Origin: an uncultured Oleiphilaceae bacterium
GTDB lineage: Bacteria; Pseudomonadota; Gammaproteobacteria; Pseudomonadales; Oleiphilaceae
Length of the DNA stretch: 64,000 nt
NCBI GenBank assembly: GCA_913060665.1
Contig: CAJXUY010000001.1
Span: 409,603 to 473,602, forward strand
Direction of reading: 5' to 3'
Position numbers and translations under genes: made by a program. Position 1 is the first letter of the stretch. Each line of letters begins with the position of its first letter. The notes below the pieces were generated by a model. That model did not search any database and was not told the DNA's origin. It saw only the letters and a list, made by a program, of their open reading frames with translations. Positions 28,775-38,746 of the stretch are shown piece by piece.

Positions 28775-29782
28775 CTACCTAAACGCTTTATAGACTCTAA
28801 ATTTAGTGTTCTCAGTCACGACAGCATAACGCTCTAACGCAGCGTCTATTAGAGGCGAGTACTTTAAAAAGCTATTGGCAACCAAACGCAAAGGCGCGTT
28901 TTTGGTCATATGATCTGGCAGTGTGCGAATGAATGTTTCGGTGATACTGTAATTGGTTTTAACACCACTATGAAAAGGAGGATTGGTAAATACAGCATTG
29001 AAACGTCCCGTCACATCACGAAGGCCATTGGATGGGTACACCTTACCTTTAAGGTTATTGCGCGCTAAGGTTTTTTCTGCACAATATAACGATAATGCGT
29101 TGATGTCGACCATCTCGACCATCGCCTCGGGGTTTCTTTTTGCAATCATGGCACCTAGCACACCACAGCCGCACCCAAAATCGAGAATCCTGCCGGTAGG
29201 TATTTTACCCAGATTATCAAGCAGCAAGGCCGTCGCGTCGTCTAAGCGACCATGACTAAACACGCCAGGAATGGATACTGCCGTTAATGTATCTTCAGCC
29301 GCGCTATATGGGTACTCTTCGAGCCAGTCATCTAATACAAACGGTTTGCTCTCAACGGTTTTAATAACGCTCCAAAGCTGACAATGCCGCGCCATATCGA
29401 GCTTTTCAGGTTGATCACCTACCGATGTTAGTTTTTTAGCCACACTATTAATGCCTTCTTTCTTGGCACCCACTAACAATAGCTCTGCCCCCATCGCCAT
29501 TTTAGAAGAGACCATGGCAAACAATAGATCAAGTTCAGGCTTAGATTTGGGCATAAACATCAACACTTGTTTATACCGCTGATCTGATTCAATTTCAGCG
29601 CCCCAAGACAGGTTAGTAAAACCGGCCTGACTTAAGGTTGAATATACTGCGTAATCCCACGTAAACGCCTGAGTGTAGTCCAACTGAGATAACAAATCAT
29701 CATCAGGCATGCCGACAATCAACAAAGATGACCCGTCGAATAAATTAAGGTTTCTAGCCACAACCTGAGAGGTGTTTTGCAT
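28775..29782 (-). CDS. rsmC: 16S rRNA m2G1207 methyltransferase RsmC
   Basis: Two-lobed methyltransferase, sister to RlmG. The active lobe carries ILDFGCGCGVLGAMIAKRNP and the catalytic TNPPFHSG; the end (VANSFLKYSPLIDAALERYAVV...KFRVYKA) is typical of RsmC. 335 aa. Likely co-transcribed with cmoM. Confidence 0.93.
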   Translation of the reverse strand: MQNTSQVVARNLNLFDGSSLLIVGMPDDDLLSQLDYTQAFTWDYAVYSTLSQAGFTNLSWGAEIESDQRYKQVLMFMPKSKPELDLLFAMVSSKMAMGAELLLVGAKKEGINSVAKKLTSVGDQPEKLDMARHCQLWSVIKTVESKPFVLDDWLEEYPYSAAEDTLTAVSIPGVFSHGRLDDATALLLDNLGKIPTGRILDFGCGCGVLGAMIAKRNPEAMVEMVDINALSLYCAEKTLARNNLKGKVYPSNGLRDVTGRFNAVFTNPPFHSGVKTNYSITETFIRTLPDHMTKNAPLRLVANSFLKYSPLIDAALERYAVVTENTKFRVYKAFR

Positions 29783-29905
29783 GAAGAGATCTCGCGAATG
29801 ACAAAAGGAGGATTATAACTGAATTACAGATTTAGGCTCTTTAAATTCAAGAAATTATGTAAAGCTAGATGCTCGGTGTGAATGACTACAGTGCATAGGT
29901 AGCCG

Positions 29906-30784
29906 CTATTGATCGAAAATAGTTTCGTTGTAACGAATAATCAGTTGAGTATAGTATTTATTTGCGACAATTTTTGAGCTGGGGACTTCGTAACGGTGAA
30001 CACGCTTAATCGCCTCAAGCACTGATAAATCGAGGGTAAAGTCACCGCTACTTTGGGTTATTTTGGCTTCAACCAGATAGCCGTCATTACCCAATACGAG
30101 ACTGATGGCCCCCCTACCAGACCGAACTGGTTTACGAGGGGCTACAAGCTTTTCGGTGATTTGCTTCATCATACGTTCGAGATAAAGGTTCTGCATTTTA
30201 AGTTTATCAGACTGATTTTCACTATAAACCTGCTTACTTTTCTTCTCGCTATTCGTTTCGTCTATATCCGGTTTTATATCGGTGTTTTTAGACTTTTTCT
30301 CTCCGAGCTGATCCTTTGAGACAACGGTTTTGGCTTTAGCACGCGCTGTTTTATCGGCTTTTAGTTCTTCTTTTTTATTCTCTTTGGTTTTATCACCGAG
30401 TACATCTAGCTCATCGTTATCAACATGTTCATCTGGCTTAATCTTATTAGCGGTTTGGTCAGTATTATTAGAAGACGCAAACGTGTCAGCATTATGCATA
30501 GGGAGATGCCGCTCCTCTTCAACCGCTTCTTTTATTTTTTCTTCAGGAGGATTCGGTTTTTGGGGTTTTGGCTTAGGTTTTGGCTGTTCAGCTGGCGGCT
30601 TCTTTTCAGGCGGCGCAGGCAAGGCTTTAGGCTGCTGAAGTGTTACCTGAACTGTTGTCGAGTCATCCAGTGGATCTGGTTTAAACAATTCTTTTATATC
30701 AACCCACCACCACACCAGACCGTGCAGCAATATACTGACGACCAACAAGATCGAGAAGATAACCTTGGACTGTCGATTCAACAT
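29906..30784 (-). CDS. TonB-family energy-transduction protein
   Basis: One N-terminal membrane helix (about residues 7-25, ending LLHGLVWWW), then a Pro/Lys-rich spacer (PAPPEKKPPAEQPKPKPKPQ) and a long charged linker. The C-terminal TonB domain is at about residues 205-292 (GAISLVLGNDGYLVEAKITQSSG, then LDLSVLEAIKR). This is the layout of TonB, which couples the proton gradient to outer-membrane receptors. ATG at 30784 is preferred to a TTG at 30793. No exbB, exbD or receptor gene is adjacent. A TolA-like role is a less likely alternative. Confidence 0.82.
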   Translation of the reverse strand: MLNRQSKVIFSILLVVSILLHGLVWWWVDIKELFKPDPLDDSTTVQVTLQQPKALPAPPEKKPPAEQPKPKPKPQKPNPPEEKIKEAVEEERHLPMHNADTFASSNNTDQTANKIKPDEHVDNDELDVLGDKTKENKKEELKADKTARAKAKTVVSKDQLGEKKSKNTDIKPDIDETNSEKKSKQVYSENQSDKLKMQNLYLERMMKQITEKLVAPRKPVRSGRGAISLVLGNDGYLVEAKITQSSGDFTLDLSVLEAIKRVHRYEVPSSKIVANKYYTQLIIRYNETIFDQ

Positions 30785-30962
30785 TAAGGGCAAAAGCTCT
30801 TTTGATATAGGTAGTCTGGTGTTAGCATTTTATTGTTATTGAATAGGAATCAGTTTACCGGTATTTTTAACACATCAGATCTACGAAAAGTAGCCTCTGC
30901 TATTACTTAAGGTCATAATAGGCCAGCAAAATGATCAGGCGTTCCATTTTCAGGCGGCTATT

Positions 30963-31148
30963 ATGTCCAACGTTATTCAGTTCAAACGCCCTTCTCCCAA
31001 AGACAAACATAAAGGCAAAACCTTATGTAAGAGCGGTTTTCATAAATGGGTCATCATTAAAGGGAAACAGTTTGATGTTAAGCAAGGGAAGTTAATCACC
31101 CTTTATGAATGCAGCCGATGCGGAGAAAAGAAAACCAAGGCGATATAA
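30963..31148 (+). CDS. Small zinc-ribbon-like protein
   Basis: 61 residues with CKSGFH near residue 22 and CSRCG near residue 50, a probable zinc-binding His/Cys knuckle; the rest is basic. AGGCGG lies about six bases before the ATG. It sits alone between the TonB-like gene and a pseudouridine synthase. The function is unknown. Confidence 0.65.
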   Translation: MSNVIQFKRPSPKDKHKGKTLCKSGFHKWVIIKGKQFDVKQGKLITLYECSRCGEKKTKAI

Positions 31149-31174
31149 ACATACTCGCTTGGTATGACGCCGCA

Positions 31175-31888
31175 CTAACTCCCTGGCCACGCTAATAACC
31201 AAGGTTGGGCGTATGCCTTAATAGCCTGTTTAAACGATTCCGACAAAAAACACTCCCCAACCGTAGGCTCACTCACAAAACAAAAATCATGACCATTCAA
31301 ACTAAACCGAATAGCGTAAGCATGAAGGTAGCCTCTTGAGATGCTCTTGATTGATTCGGTATTGTATAGAGGGTCTCCTAGTACCGGCGCCCCCAAGCTA
31401 TTCATCGCCACGCGTATTTGGTGAGTTTTTCCGGTTTTAGGTCGCACCAAAAACAAGCGCTTACTCGGCTCCAAAGAGATTGAGAAAAACTGAGTAATAG
31501 CAGGATTTTCTAACGTTTTTGTAAGCTTCCACATACTACGACGAGATCGAACCATATCACCCTTGATCATTCCCTGTTTCTTGCTGGGTTTCCGGTCTGA
31601 TATAGCCAAATAATATTTATCTACCTTCCGCTCACGAAATAGCATCGATATCTTGCTATTGGCCTCTGGCGTTCTAGCCAACACCAACAGTCCAGAGGTG
31701 ATTTTGTCGAGCCTATGTACCGGATAAAGCGCTTCTAGGCCAAGCGCCGCCTTTACTCGCTCAACGATCCCCAAAACATCATTTTCAGTATGAAACGATA
31801 CGCCCGGTGACTTATTAATAACAATAAACTGATCATTTAACTCAATTAACTGAAACGAATCATCCGCTATAACCGAAGCACTCATCAT
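31175..31888 (-). CDS. RluA-family pseudouridine synthase (short type)
   Basis: 237-residue catalytic domain without an S4 domain. It carries HRLDKITSGLLVLAR with the catalytic Asp, and RPKTGKTHQIRVAMNSLGAPVLGDPLY. It resembles the unnamed RluA-like subgroup often found in marine Gammaproteobacteria. The start ATG overlaps the stop of the ABC1 kinase (ATGA), so translation is coupled. Confidence 0.82.
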   Translation of the reverse strand: MMSASVIADDSFQLIELNDQFIVINKSPGVSFHTENDVLGIVERVKAALGLEALYPVHRLDKITSGLLVLARTPEANSKISMLFRERKVDKYYLAISDRKPSKKQGMIKGDMVRSRRSMWKLTKTLENPAITQFFSISLEPSKRLFLVRPKTGKTHQIRVAMNSLGAPVLGDPLYNTESIKSISRGYLHAYAIRFSLNGHDFCFVSEPTVGECFLSESFKQAIKAYAQPWLLAWPGS

Positions 31889-33846
31889 TCGCCTACTGTT
31901 AAAATGCGTCGTACTTCATCTCGCTTAAGCGAAAGGCGGTCTTTAAGCAAGTTTGCAGGAAAGAGTGAAAGATCTTTGATCAAGTCAGCTGTCATGGTCA
32001 GCTTTGATACGCCTTTGTACATATTGAGATACGTACCCGCCATGGCAACAATAGAACGAGACAAATGCAAGTAATCACTCTGCATGACAAGCCCTAACTG
32101 ATAAGTATTCGACACCAACTGCAACGCTGCCTGAAACCGGCGGTGAAGACCTTCCTGTCCTTCACGGTACAGTGTGAACGCAACTCGTCTATCGAGGGGC
32201 GTGATTTGTTTTTTGGCTAAGGTTTCGTCCAGTGCGTTTTTTATCTCTGCGAATTGCAGTTGATTACCTTCTGGGTCGGTACTCATTTCGATCAGAACCT
32301 TTGTCAGGCTATCGGTATCACCTGCTAACACTGATGTCAGGTAATTGCAGATTAACGCCCACTTACCGTTCATATCAACCGCATTACCCCAGTCAATAAG
32401 GTAAAGTTGTGCATCCGCATCAACCATTATATTGCCGGGATGTAGGTCGCCGTGAAACTCTTGATGAACAATCAAATGCTCTAGAATCGTAAATAGGAAG
32501 TTCTCAGCCACTTTTCGCTGAAAGCGGCTACGGCTCTTACCTTCATGCTGGTTAATGGCTTGTTTAATCGCCATCGCGTCATCAAGAAATTCCATCTCCA
32601 GAATTCTACCTGACGAAAAATACAGTTGAGGAACATGCCAGACGTTAGATTTCTGTGACCGGTCAACAAAACGACGTTGTATAATCGCCTCATCTTCAAA
32701 ATTGAGTTCTTGCTCAAACCCTTTAGTAAATTCTTTAATCTGTTCAGACATGGCTGACAAAAATGGCAACAATTTCGAATGAGGCGCCCAGTATTGGCTG
32801 CTCATCAACATTAGCTCAATGGCTAACGATCCCATTTGAAATTCACGTTCAAGATTGTGTCGAGCGACTTTGACAATCACTGGCACTAAAACCTCAACTC
32901 CGTTCTTAATCATCGGTTTTTTAGCCAGATAGACTGACCCAATTGAGCCTGATTTAAGAGGTTTGTCGATATCAAAATTAAAATAGATTTCTTGCGGAGG
33001 CTTACCAAACACTTCCATAAACGCCTGAAGAACATCTTCTGGCAGCATCGGTTCGACGTCTTCCTGAAAAACTCTCAACTCTGAGGCTATTTCTTCTGGT
33101 AATAGGTCAGCATTGGCCGCCGCTACTTGCGCCATTTTTATAAATAACGGTCCAAATTCACGTACCATTTTGGATATTATTTCTGCCTGAGCAGAGAAGT
33201 CTTTAGGGTCTGTTTGCAAGAACGGTTTGATATAACGAATGGCTTTAATCTGGCGCCTTAGGATACGAAGATCGCCTCTTAACACTTGAGATTTTTGCAT
33301 CATATCTGATGCCGCAATCTGGTTAACCTTACGTATTTGTTTAACTTTATTGACGAGCTCAACTAGCAGTGGTTCATAGGTTCTTAACACCAAGCGTACA
33401 ATATCGAGGTTTAACTCAACTAACCCTTTTAGCTCTGGTGCACTAATCAGCTCTTGAAAGAATGACCAAAACTCTTCAACAATAACATCTGGGATTTCAA
33501 CCGGACTGCGCGCAACCACCTGCTTGACTAGAAAACGAATAAGATTTTCTGTCGATTCCTCATTCGGAAGCAGCTTATATTTTCTTAAATACGTAGTAAA
33601 TGAACGGGAATGTTCAGATAAAGGATGCTCATATAGCACCTCAAATAAATTATCCAGGTCACTGGCTAACTCTTCACGGGTGATATTGTTTTCACGTATC
33701 AACAACTGCGCTACAGGCCAAAACGCCTTAGGTAACTTAACAGTACTCACCGCAAAGCCGCCCGCACCTTTTAAGACACTGTCCGTGCGCTGTTTAAGGA
33801 CCGGTAAGTTGACTTCAACTATTTTCTTGCTTTCCTGCTCGGCCAT
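31885..33846 (-). CDS. ABC1/UbiB-family atypical kinase
   Basis: 653-residue AarF/UbiB-type protein. KSGSIGSVYLAKK replaces the classic glycine loop, and the catalytic HGDLHPGNIMVD is followed by the metal motif DWGNA in place of DFG. The first ~230 residues are a family-specific helical region. UbiB itself supports ubiquinone synthesis and has C-terminal membrane helices, which are not obvious here. The ubiE/ubiJ neighbours are also absent. It is therefore probably a paralogue of unknown target. Confidence 0.8.
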   Translation of the reverse strand: MAEQESKKIVEVNLPVLKQRTDSVLKGAGGFAVSTVKLPKAFWPVAQLLIRENNITREELASDLDNLFEVLYEHPLSEHSRSFTTYLRKYKLLPNEESTENLIRFLVKQVVARSPVEIPDVIVEEFWSFFQELISAPELKGLVELNLDIVRLVLRTYEPLLVELVNKVKQIRKVNQIAASDMMQKSQVLRGDLRILRRQIKAIRYIKPFLQTDPKDFSAQAEIISKMVREFGPLFIKMAQVAAANADLLPEEIASELRVFQEDVEPMLPEDVLQAFMEVFGKPPQEIYFNFDIDKPLKSGSIGSVYLAKKPMIKNGVEVLVPVIVKVARHNLEREFQMGSLAIELMLMSSQYWAPHSKLLPFLSAMSEQIKEFTKGFEQELNFEDEAIIQRRFVDRSQKSNVWHVPQLYFSSGRILEMEFLDDAMAIKQAINQHEGKSRSRFQRKVAENFLFTILEHLIVHQEFHGDLHPGNIMVDADAQLYLIDWGNAVDMNGKWALICNYLTSVLAGDTDSLTKVLIEMSTDPEGNQLQFAEIKNALDETLAKKQITPLDRRVAFTLYREGQEGLHRRFQAALQLVSNTYQLGLVMQSDYLHLSRSIVAMAGTYLNMYKGVSKLTMTADLIKDLSLFPANLLKDRLSLKRDEVRRILTVGE

Positions 33847-33998
33847 ACCAGATTACTTACTCTCAAAAAGGCTATAAATCTAAGTTAAGACGACTGGTCT
33901 TAAAAACTGTTACCATTCTATTATGTAAACCAAAGTTTATCATGCCAATTCATCATATTCTGACCAATTAATACAACATATACGGCAACCACGTAGCT

Positions 33999-34778
33999 AT
34001 GGAACAAGAAACACTGGATATCATATATATTGATCAACATATCGTTGCGGTTAATAAACCATCCGGGTTACTCGTTCATAAAAGCCCCATTGACAAACAT
34101 GAAACCCGTTACGCTATGAAGATCCTAAGGGACCAAATTGGCCAATGGGTCTACCCCGTCCACCGATTAGACAAACCTACTTCAGGGTTATTGTTATTTG
34201 CCCTCTCAGCCGAAATAGCCAAACTAATCGGAGAGCAATTTTCCAACAACCATGTAAAGAAGACATATCTAGCAATAGTTCGCGGCCATACACGCCTTGG
34301 CGGTATCATCCGGCACCCCTTAAAAGAAACCGCAATGTTTAAACATCAAAAGAAAGTGGTTGAGAAAAGAGCACCACAAGACGCACTCACTCTTTACAGG
34401 CGCTTAAATACAACCGAATGCCCATACTCTATCGACCGATACCCTTCTACTCGCTATTCGCTGATATTCGCCTACCCTCAAACCGGTCGGACCCATCAGA
34501 TACGTAAGCACCTCAAACATATTAGCCACCCTATTATTGGTGATGCAAAGCATGGCAAAGGTAACCTCAATAGAGCCTTTTCTGAACACCATGATAGCCA
34601 CAGACTCTTATTGGCAGCGATTTCCATAAAGCTCCAGCACCCTATCACTCACAAACCATTAGATCTCTATGCACCATTGCAACAAGACTTCATAGCCGCC
34701 TTGCAATCATTAGGCTGGGACGAAACCTGCCTACCCATTAGTCAATATAAAGCCCAAATACCGAACCATATTCTTTGA
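33999..34778 (+). CDS. truC: tRNA pseudouridine(65) synthase TruC
   Basis: RluA-family enzyme that makes pseudouridine 65 in tRNA. VNKPSGLLVHKSPIDKHETR and VYPVHRLDKPTSGLLLFA are TruC hallmarks, with GRTHQIRKHLKHISHPIIGDAKHGKG later. 259 aa. Third RluA-family gene in the window. Confidence 0.92.
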   Translation: MEQETLDIIYIDQHIVAVNKPSGLLVHKSPIDKHETRYAMKILRDQIGQWVYPVHRLDKPTSGLLLFALSAEIAKLIGEQFSNNHVKKTYLAIVRGHTRLGGIIRHPLKETAMFKHQKKVVEKRAPQDALTLYRRLNTTECPYSIDRYPSTRYSLIFAYPQTGRTHQIRKHLKHISHPIIGDAKHGKGNLNRAFSEHHDSHRLLLAAISIKLQHPITHKPLDLYAPLQQDFIAALQSLGWDETCLPISQYKAQIPNHIL

Positions 34779-34956
34779 TAAAGGCCCTGGTTGGCGTGCG
34801 CTGTCAATTACTGCTAATTTTAGTCAATACCTACCCATTTATTCTCTTTAAAATACTGACTATACTTGCACCCCCACTATCTCCAATAGGTGGACTGCTA
34901 TTCAAGAGTAATCTCAACATTTCTGATAATAAAAGATCGAACAGGAAACTCACACA

Positions 34957-36396
34957 ATGGACAAAAAGCGTTATCTTTCCGTAGTTGATAATGGTTTTAT
35001 AGTGACAGAAACAAAAAACAGCCCTAAACACATTGCAGGCTTACAAATTTACCAAAAGCCAAAAGGAGTGGCAGATAATTTTGTTAAAAGCCTAGCGGAT
35101 ACGTGGTCACTAGAAAACGATGCTTGCGCGCCTTACAACCTTAAACTAAACGACCAAAATCCATTATCTCCTTATTGGACGGAATATAAGGACTTTAAAG
35201 CCAGCGATCATGTTGAATTTATAACACTACAAGAAGGTAGCCGTGAAGAATTGTATAACCTCATTTCCGGGCTTCACGAAGCAAACCTCGATCGTTCAAA
35301 GCCCATGTGGAGATGCTTTTTTATCGAAGGTCTATCTAAAGATCGTTTTGCTATCTACTTCAGCTTTCACCACTCAGTATTGGACGGCATTTCAGCAGGC
35401 AAGATAATGGAGCGAAGCCTAAGCAGTAGCGCATCTGAAACAGGAAGACCTCCATTTTGGGCAATGAAAGACAACCCCTATAATAAGAAGTCAGGCAGAC
35501 CAAAGCCGACTCTGATGAACAAAGTGCTCGGTGCGGCAACAGGTAATGCTAAAGCCGTATACGGTTTATCCCGAATATCAACTCAACTATGCCTAGAAGC
35601 AATGGGTCTAACGAAAAATGCCATATCGTTACCCTTCACCTCTGCTATATCACCACTAACGGGCAGCGTCACCTCCAAGCGATCATTTACATCTGCTTCG
35701 CTGCCGTTAGACCGCGTTAACCATTTGCGTAAAATCACACGAAACACACTTAACCATATAGCCTTGACCTGCCTAGATGGCGCTCTTCACCGCTACCTAG
35801 AGCACATAGGCAACCCCTTAGACGGAACACTAACCATTACCATGCCAGTAAGTCTGCGCAAGGAAGATGCAAAAGTAGGCGGCAACCACATAGGTCTAGT
35901 GGCCACTAAACTAGCCCCAAAAACAGACGACCCGATTATCCGCCTTAGAGAAATCGGTGTTTCATTACAAGCAGTGCGTCATCAAATTGATGACTCCCCT
36001 GCTGTCAGTATCCAAGCCTATTCGTTAGTCACCAATGGGCTTGCCCAACTAGCAGATTCAGCTAAGGTTTCCGGGCTCGTGCCGCCACTATCTCATACTA
36101 TTGTGTCAAATGTACCAGGCCCCAATAAGGCACTTTATCTTGAAGGTGCGGAGTTATTAGGTTGGTACCCTGTTAGTACTCTAGGCCCAGGCCACCGACT
36201 TAATGTCACCATGTTTTCCTATAACGGAAAACTTGATTTTGGCATTATCGCAGCATCTGATTATTTACCTGACCTCAATGTACTTGGACACTTTATCTAT
36301 GAAGAGTTCGAAGAGTTAGAAAAGGTGGTTATGGCGCCTGACATGGGAACAGAGATCGTCGCTAACAAACGTAAGTCCGCTAAGAAAATTACGTAA
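34957..36396 (+). CDS. Wax ester synthase/diacylglycerol acyltransferase (WS/DGAT)
   Basis: Acyl-CoA-dependent acyltransferase that makes wax esters or triacylglycerol storage lipids. The catalytic HHxxxDG motif is HHSVLDG at 138-144; the family motifs LNHIALTC (near 265), and SNVPGP near 388 are present. 479 aa is typical. Storage lipid synthesis of this kind is common in marine hydrocarbon-degrading bacteria. It is monocistronic, ending at a long hairpin. Confidence 0.9.
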   Translation: MDKKRYLSVVDNGFIVTETKNSPKHIAGLQIYQKPKGVADNFVKSLADTWSLENDACAPYNLKLNDQNPLSPYWTEYKDFKASDHVEFITLQEGSREELYNLISGLHEANLDRSKPMWRCFFIEGLSKDRFAIYFSFHHSVLDGISAGKIMERSLSSSASETGRPPFWAMKDNPYNKKSGRPKPTLMNKVLGAATGNAKAVYGLSRISTQLCLEAMGLTKNAISLPFTSAISPLTGSVTSKRSFTSASLPLDRVNHLRKITRNTLNHIALTCLDGALHRYLEHIGNPLDGTLTITMPVSLRKEDAKVGGNHIGLVATKLAPKTDDPIIRLREIGVSLQAVRHQIDDSPAVSIQAYSLVTNGLAQLADSAKVSGLVPPLSHTIVSNVPGPNKALYLEGAELLGWYPVSTLGPGHRLNVTMFSYNGKLDFGIIAASDYLPDLNVLGHFIYEEFEELEKVVMAPDMGTEIVANKRKSAKKIT

Positions 36397-36404
36397 AGTG
36401 ACGT

Positions 36405-36448
36405 TATTAGATAAGGTAAAACATCAACCTGTTTAACCTTATCTAATA
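36405..36448. terminator. Long hairpin between convergent genes
   Basis: Perfect 13-bp stem (TATTAGATAAGGT/ACCTTATCTAATA) extended by four more pairs after one mismatch. It lacks a strong T tract. It probably ends transcription from both the WS/DGAT and DUF1338 genes. Confidence 0.65.
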
Positions 36449-36483
36449 GACTAAATTACACACGCCCTCTGTCACAACAAGTA

Positions 36484-37284
36484 CTAACGACGGTTAGTAC
36501 TTTCAAATATTTTATCAGCAGAGGCGGCTACAAATCCTTGATACAAAGACCCATTTTCTTGAGGATAGCGATATGCAAACTCATAGAAACATCCGGGGAT
36601 TTCTTTGTTCTGATCTAAAAAGGCCATTAGGTGTTGATCTGCCAGTGTAGAAGACTGTTCTAACATCACACCAACAGACCCTTTAATTTCCCCCCCAGAT
36701 GTGTTGAGCACAAACCCATTATCTTTTAGCGCTTGATTTACTCCATGCAATGTTTCGTAACCTTTCAGAAGGTTAACGCTCACAGTAAAATGATTCGCCC
36801 TAAAACCAAACGCAGCCATCCAAGCGGCATATTCACTTTCATCAAGTAACGCCAAATAGTCCTGATAGCTCACCTGCCAATGAGTACCAGAATAGAGAAA
36901 GCTATTGTCGATCAGAGCAACATCATCTATTTGTGACACCAACCGGCTCACGATGTCATTTAGGTTATCAGAGCACAACTCCAGCCTTAGCTCGCTAATA
37001 AATACCTTAGGCAACGTTTTATCAGGATGTTCAAAGTGTTTTGCGTTTAACTTTTTAAACTTGAACTCATACTGTCCTTTCTCTTGATAACCCATTTCAA
37101 TAAAGAACGTAGCCAACACCTCTAGGTTAATATTGGGTATATTAAATGTCCGAAGCGCAACATGATCATTAATAAGCTCGGAGCCACCTCCTAACACCTT
37201 ATGAATTTTATTAGCAGAGGGCGTTATTTCGATGTATTGCTTCCACAAACGATCAAATAACTCATTAACTTTTTGGCTCATCAT
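36484..37284 (-). CDS. DUF1338-family protein (2-oxoadipate dioxygenase-like)
   Basis: 266 residues of the DUF1338 family; the founding enzyme HglS is an Fe(II) 2-oxoadipate dioxygenase/decarboxylase. Likely metal residues are seen in DHVALRTF (near 40), ANHFTVSVN (near 165) and the Glu of CFYEFAYRYP. It is shorter than HglS, so its substrate may differ. GAGAGG lies four bases before ATG 37284 and seven before ATG 37281; either may be used. A LysR regulator lies upstream, on the same strand. Confidence 0.8.
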   Translation of the reverse strand: MMSQKVNELFDRLWKQYIEITPSANKIHKVLGGGSELINDHVALRTFNIPNINLEVLATFFIEMGYQEKGQYEFKFKKLNAKHFEHPDKTLPKVFISELRLELCSDNLNDIVSRLVSQIDDVALIDNSFLYSGTHWQVSYQDYLALLDESEYAAWMAAFGFRANHFTVSVNLLKGYETLHGVNQALKDNGFVLNTSGGEIKGSVGVMLEQSSTLADQHLMAFLDQNKEIPGCFYEFAYRYPQENGSLYQGFVAASADKIFESTNRR

Positions 37285-37613
37285 ATAGCCTCTCTTTTAC
37301 AGTCGAGCAATACTTAAAATTTCTCAAAATATAATCACGCCCAGACTCCTCAGCAATAAAAATCAACACAGAGTAATCAGACTGTCGTATAGGGCGAATA
37401 GTTTTAATAACGTACTACGACTCAGCCTCAATTTACGAAATACTAATAGCTAGTATAGTCAACGTATCAGTTTTAATTAACAGTCAAAATTATGGAGAAC
37501 CCAGCAACATGCCTGAGTCTATGCATTACATGCGGCAAGCGATGGCTTTGACTTAATTGCGATGTGAAAAACAAGGACGACTCATGAATTGAGCCGTTAA
37601 ACCAGTCCCCACA
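37285..37613. other. Intergenic region with a 15-codon mini-ORF
   Basis: No full gene. On the plus strand, ATGGAGAAC-type spacing (GGAG, then ATG at 37509) opens a 15-codon frame ending at 37556 (MPESMHYMRQAMALT). It may be the stump of a lost gene. Nothing else stands out. Confidence 0.4.
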
Positions 37614-38552
37614 TTACTCAATTCCATTATTAGCGACATCAACAATCAAGCGCCTTAACCATTGGTGTCCAGCATTATGATGAAGTAAAGGGCTCCATGC
37701 CATTTTTAGGTCGAAGGCGGGGATCGAAAACGGAGGTTCCTTTGAGACTAATTTCGAACTTTCATTGTTCAAACGGGCAGCTTTGCTAGGCAACGTTGCA
37801 ATCAGGTCATGTTGCTGCGCCAGTAACATAGCCACCTGATAGTGACGTGTAAACACACTAATGTTTCGTTTAAACCCAATTTCATTTAGCGCTTCATCGA
37901 CCCAACCTAACCGCTGAACATCTTTTGGATTCATCCCTACACCGACACCAAAACCTGTTTTACTCACCCAGATATGGCTAGCGGCCAAATAGTTTTCTAA
38001 CGTAAAGTTATCGGCAATCTCATTGTCCATATTCATTAAACATGAAAACGTATCCGTCCAAATTGTTTTTTGGTGGAATGACTGAGGCAGTGTATCAAAA
38101 CGATTAATAGCCATGTCTACCCGGCCCTGCTCAACATCTTCAAATGAAACATCACTGGGGGTTAGGATATCAAGCGTTACATTAGGGGCTCGCTGGCGAA
38201 CAACACTTAACACCGATGGAATCAATGTCGATTCAGCATAGTCACTAGCCATAATACGGAACACTCGGCCGCTATCCAGATCAAACCCTCGATCCGGCTG
38301 TATGACCTTTTCAATATTAAAAAGAATTTCACGAACAGCAGGCTTTAGTTCTAATGCAAGCTCGGTAGGCGCCATGCCATCAGTTGTTCTAACTAACAGC
38401 GGGTCTTCAAATAAAAGCCTTAAACGTTTTAAACCATTGCTCATTGCAGGCTGCGTTATGCCCAAATGGCTCGCGGCTTTAGTGACATTTTGCTCTCGTA
38501 GCAAAACATCAAGGTGAAACAGTAAATTGAGGTCTACCCTACTGATATCCAT
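37614..38552 (-). CDS. LysR-family transcriptional regulator
   Basis: 312 residues with the LysR helix-turn-helix at ~20-40 (QNVTKAASHLGITQPAMSNGLKRLR) and a substrate-binding domain. The layout resembles the NodD/LinR-like branch (MDISRVDLNLLFHLDVLL). The target is unknown; the DUF1338 gene, 330 bases downstream on the same strand, is a candidate. Confidence 0.88.
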   Translation of the reverse strand: MDISRVDLNLLFHLDVLLREQNVTKAASHLGITQPAMSNGLKRLRLLFEDPLLVRTTDGMAPTELALELKPAVREILFNIEKVIQPDRGFDLDSGRVFRIMASDYAESTLIPSVLSVVRQRAPNVTLDILTPSDVSFEDVEQGRVDMAINRFDTLPQSFHQKTIWTDTFSCLMNMDNEIADNFTLENYLAASHIWVSKTGFGVGVGMNPKDVQRLGWVDEALNEIGFKRNISVFTRHYQVAMLLAQQHDLIATLPSKAARLNNESSKLVSKEPPFSIPAFDLKMAWSPLLHHNAGHQWLRRLIVDVANNGIE

Positions 38553-38667
38553 AATAATCCTAAATAGAACGAATTACGGAACACACTATCATTCACATAA
38601 TAAATAGTAAATTATCATTCCATACATTACGTCAATTAAAAATTACTCTTTTTAACAGGCACAAAAA

Positions 38668-38700
38668 AGGCTGAACACATCATATGTTCAGCCTCTTTTT
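38668..38700 (-). terminator. Intrinsic terminator of aceA
   Basis: Stem AGGCTGAACA/TGTTCAGCCT, seven-base loop, flanked by A and T runs, so it can act on both strands. It lies below aceA and upstream of the LysR gene. Confidence 0.92.
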
Positions 38701-38746
38701 TAACACGTCCGACCTAAATCTTTAGGCAGGATAACTCAACTCACTA

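Noticed and set aside
30330..30787. Long plus-strand ORFs opposite the TonB-like gene
   Set aside because: They are low-complexity antisense shadows (Ser/Phe/Gly-rich) of the Lys/Glu/Pro-rich linker.
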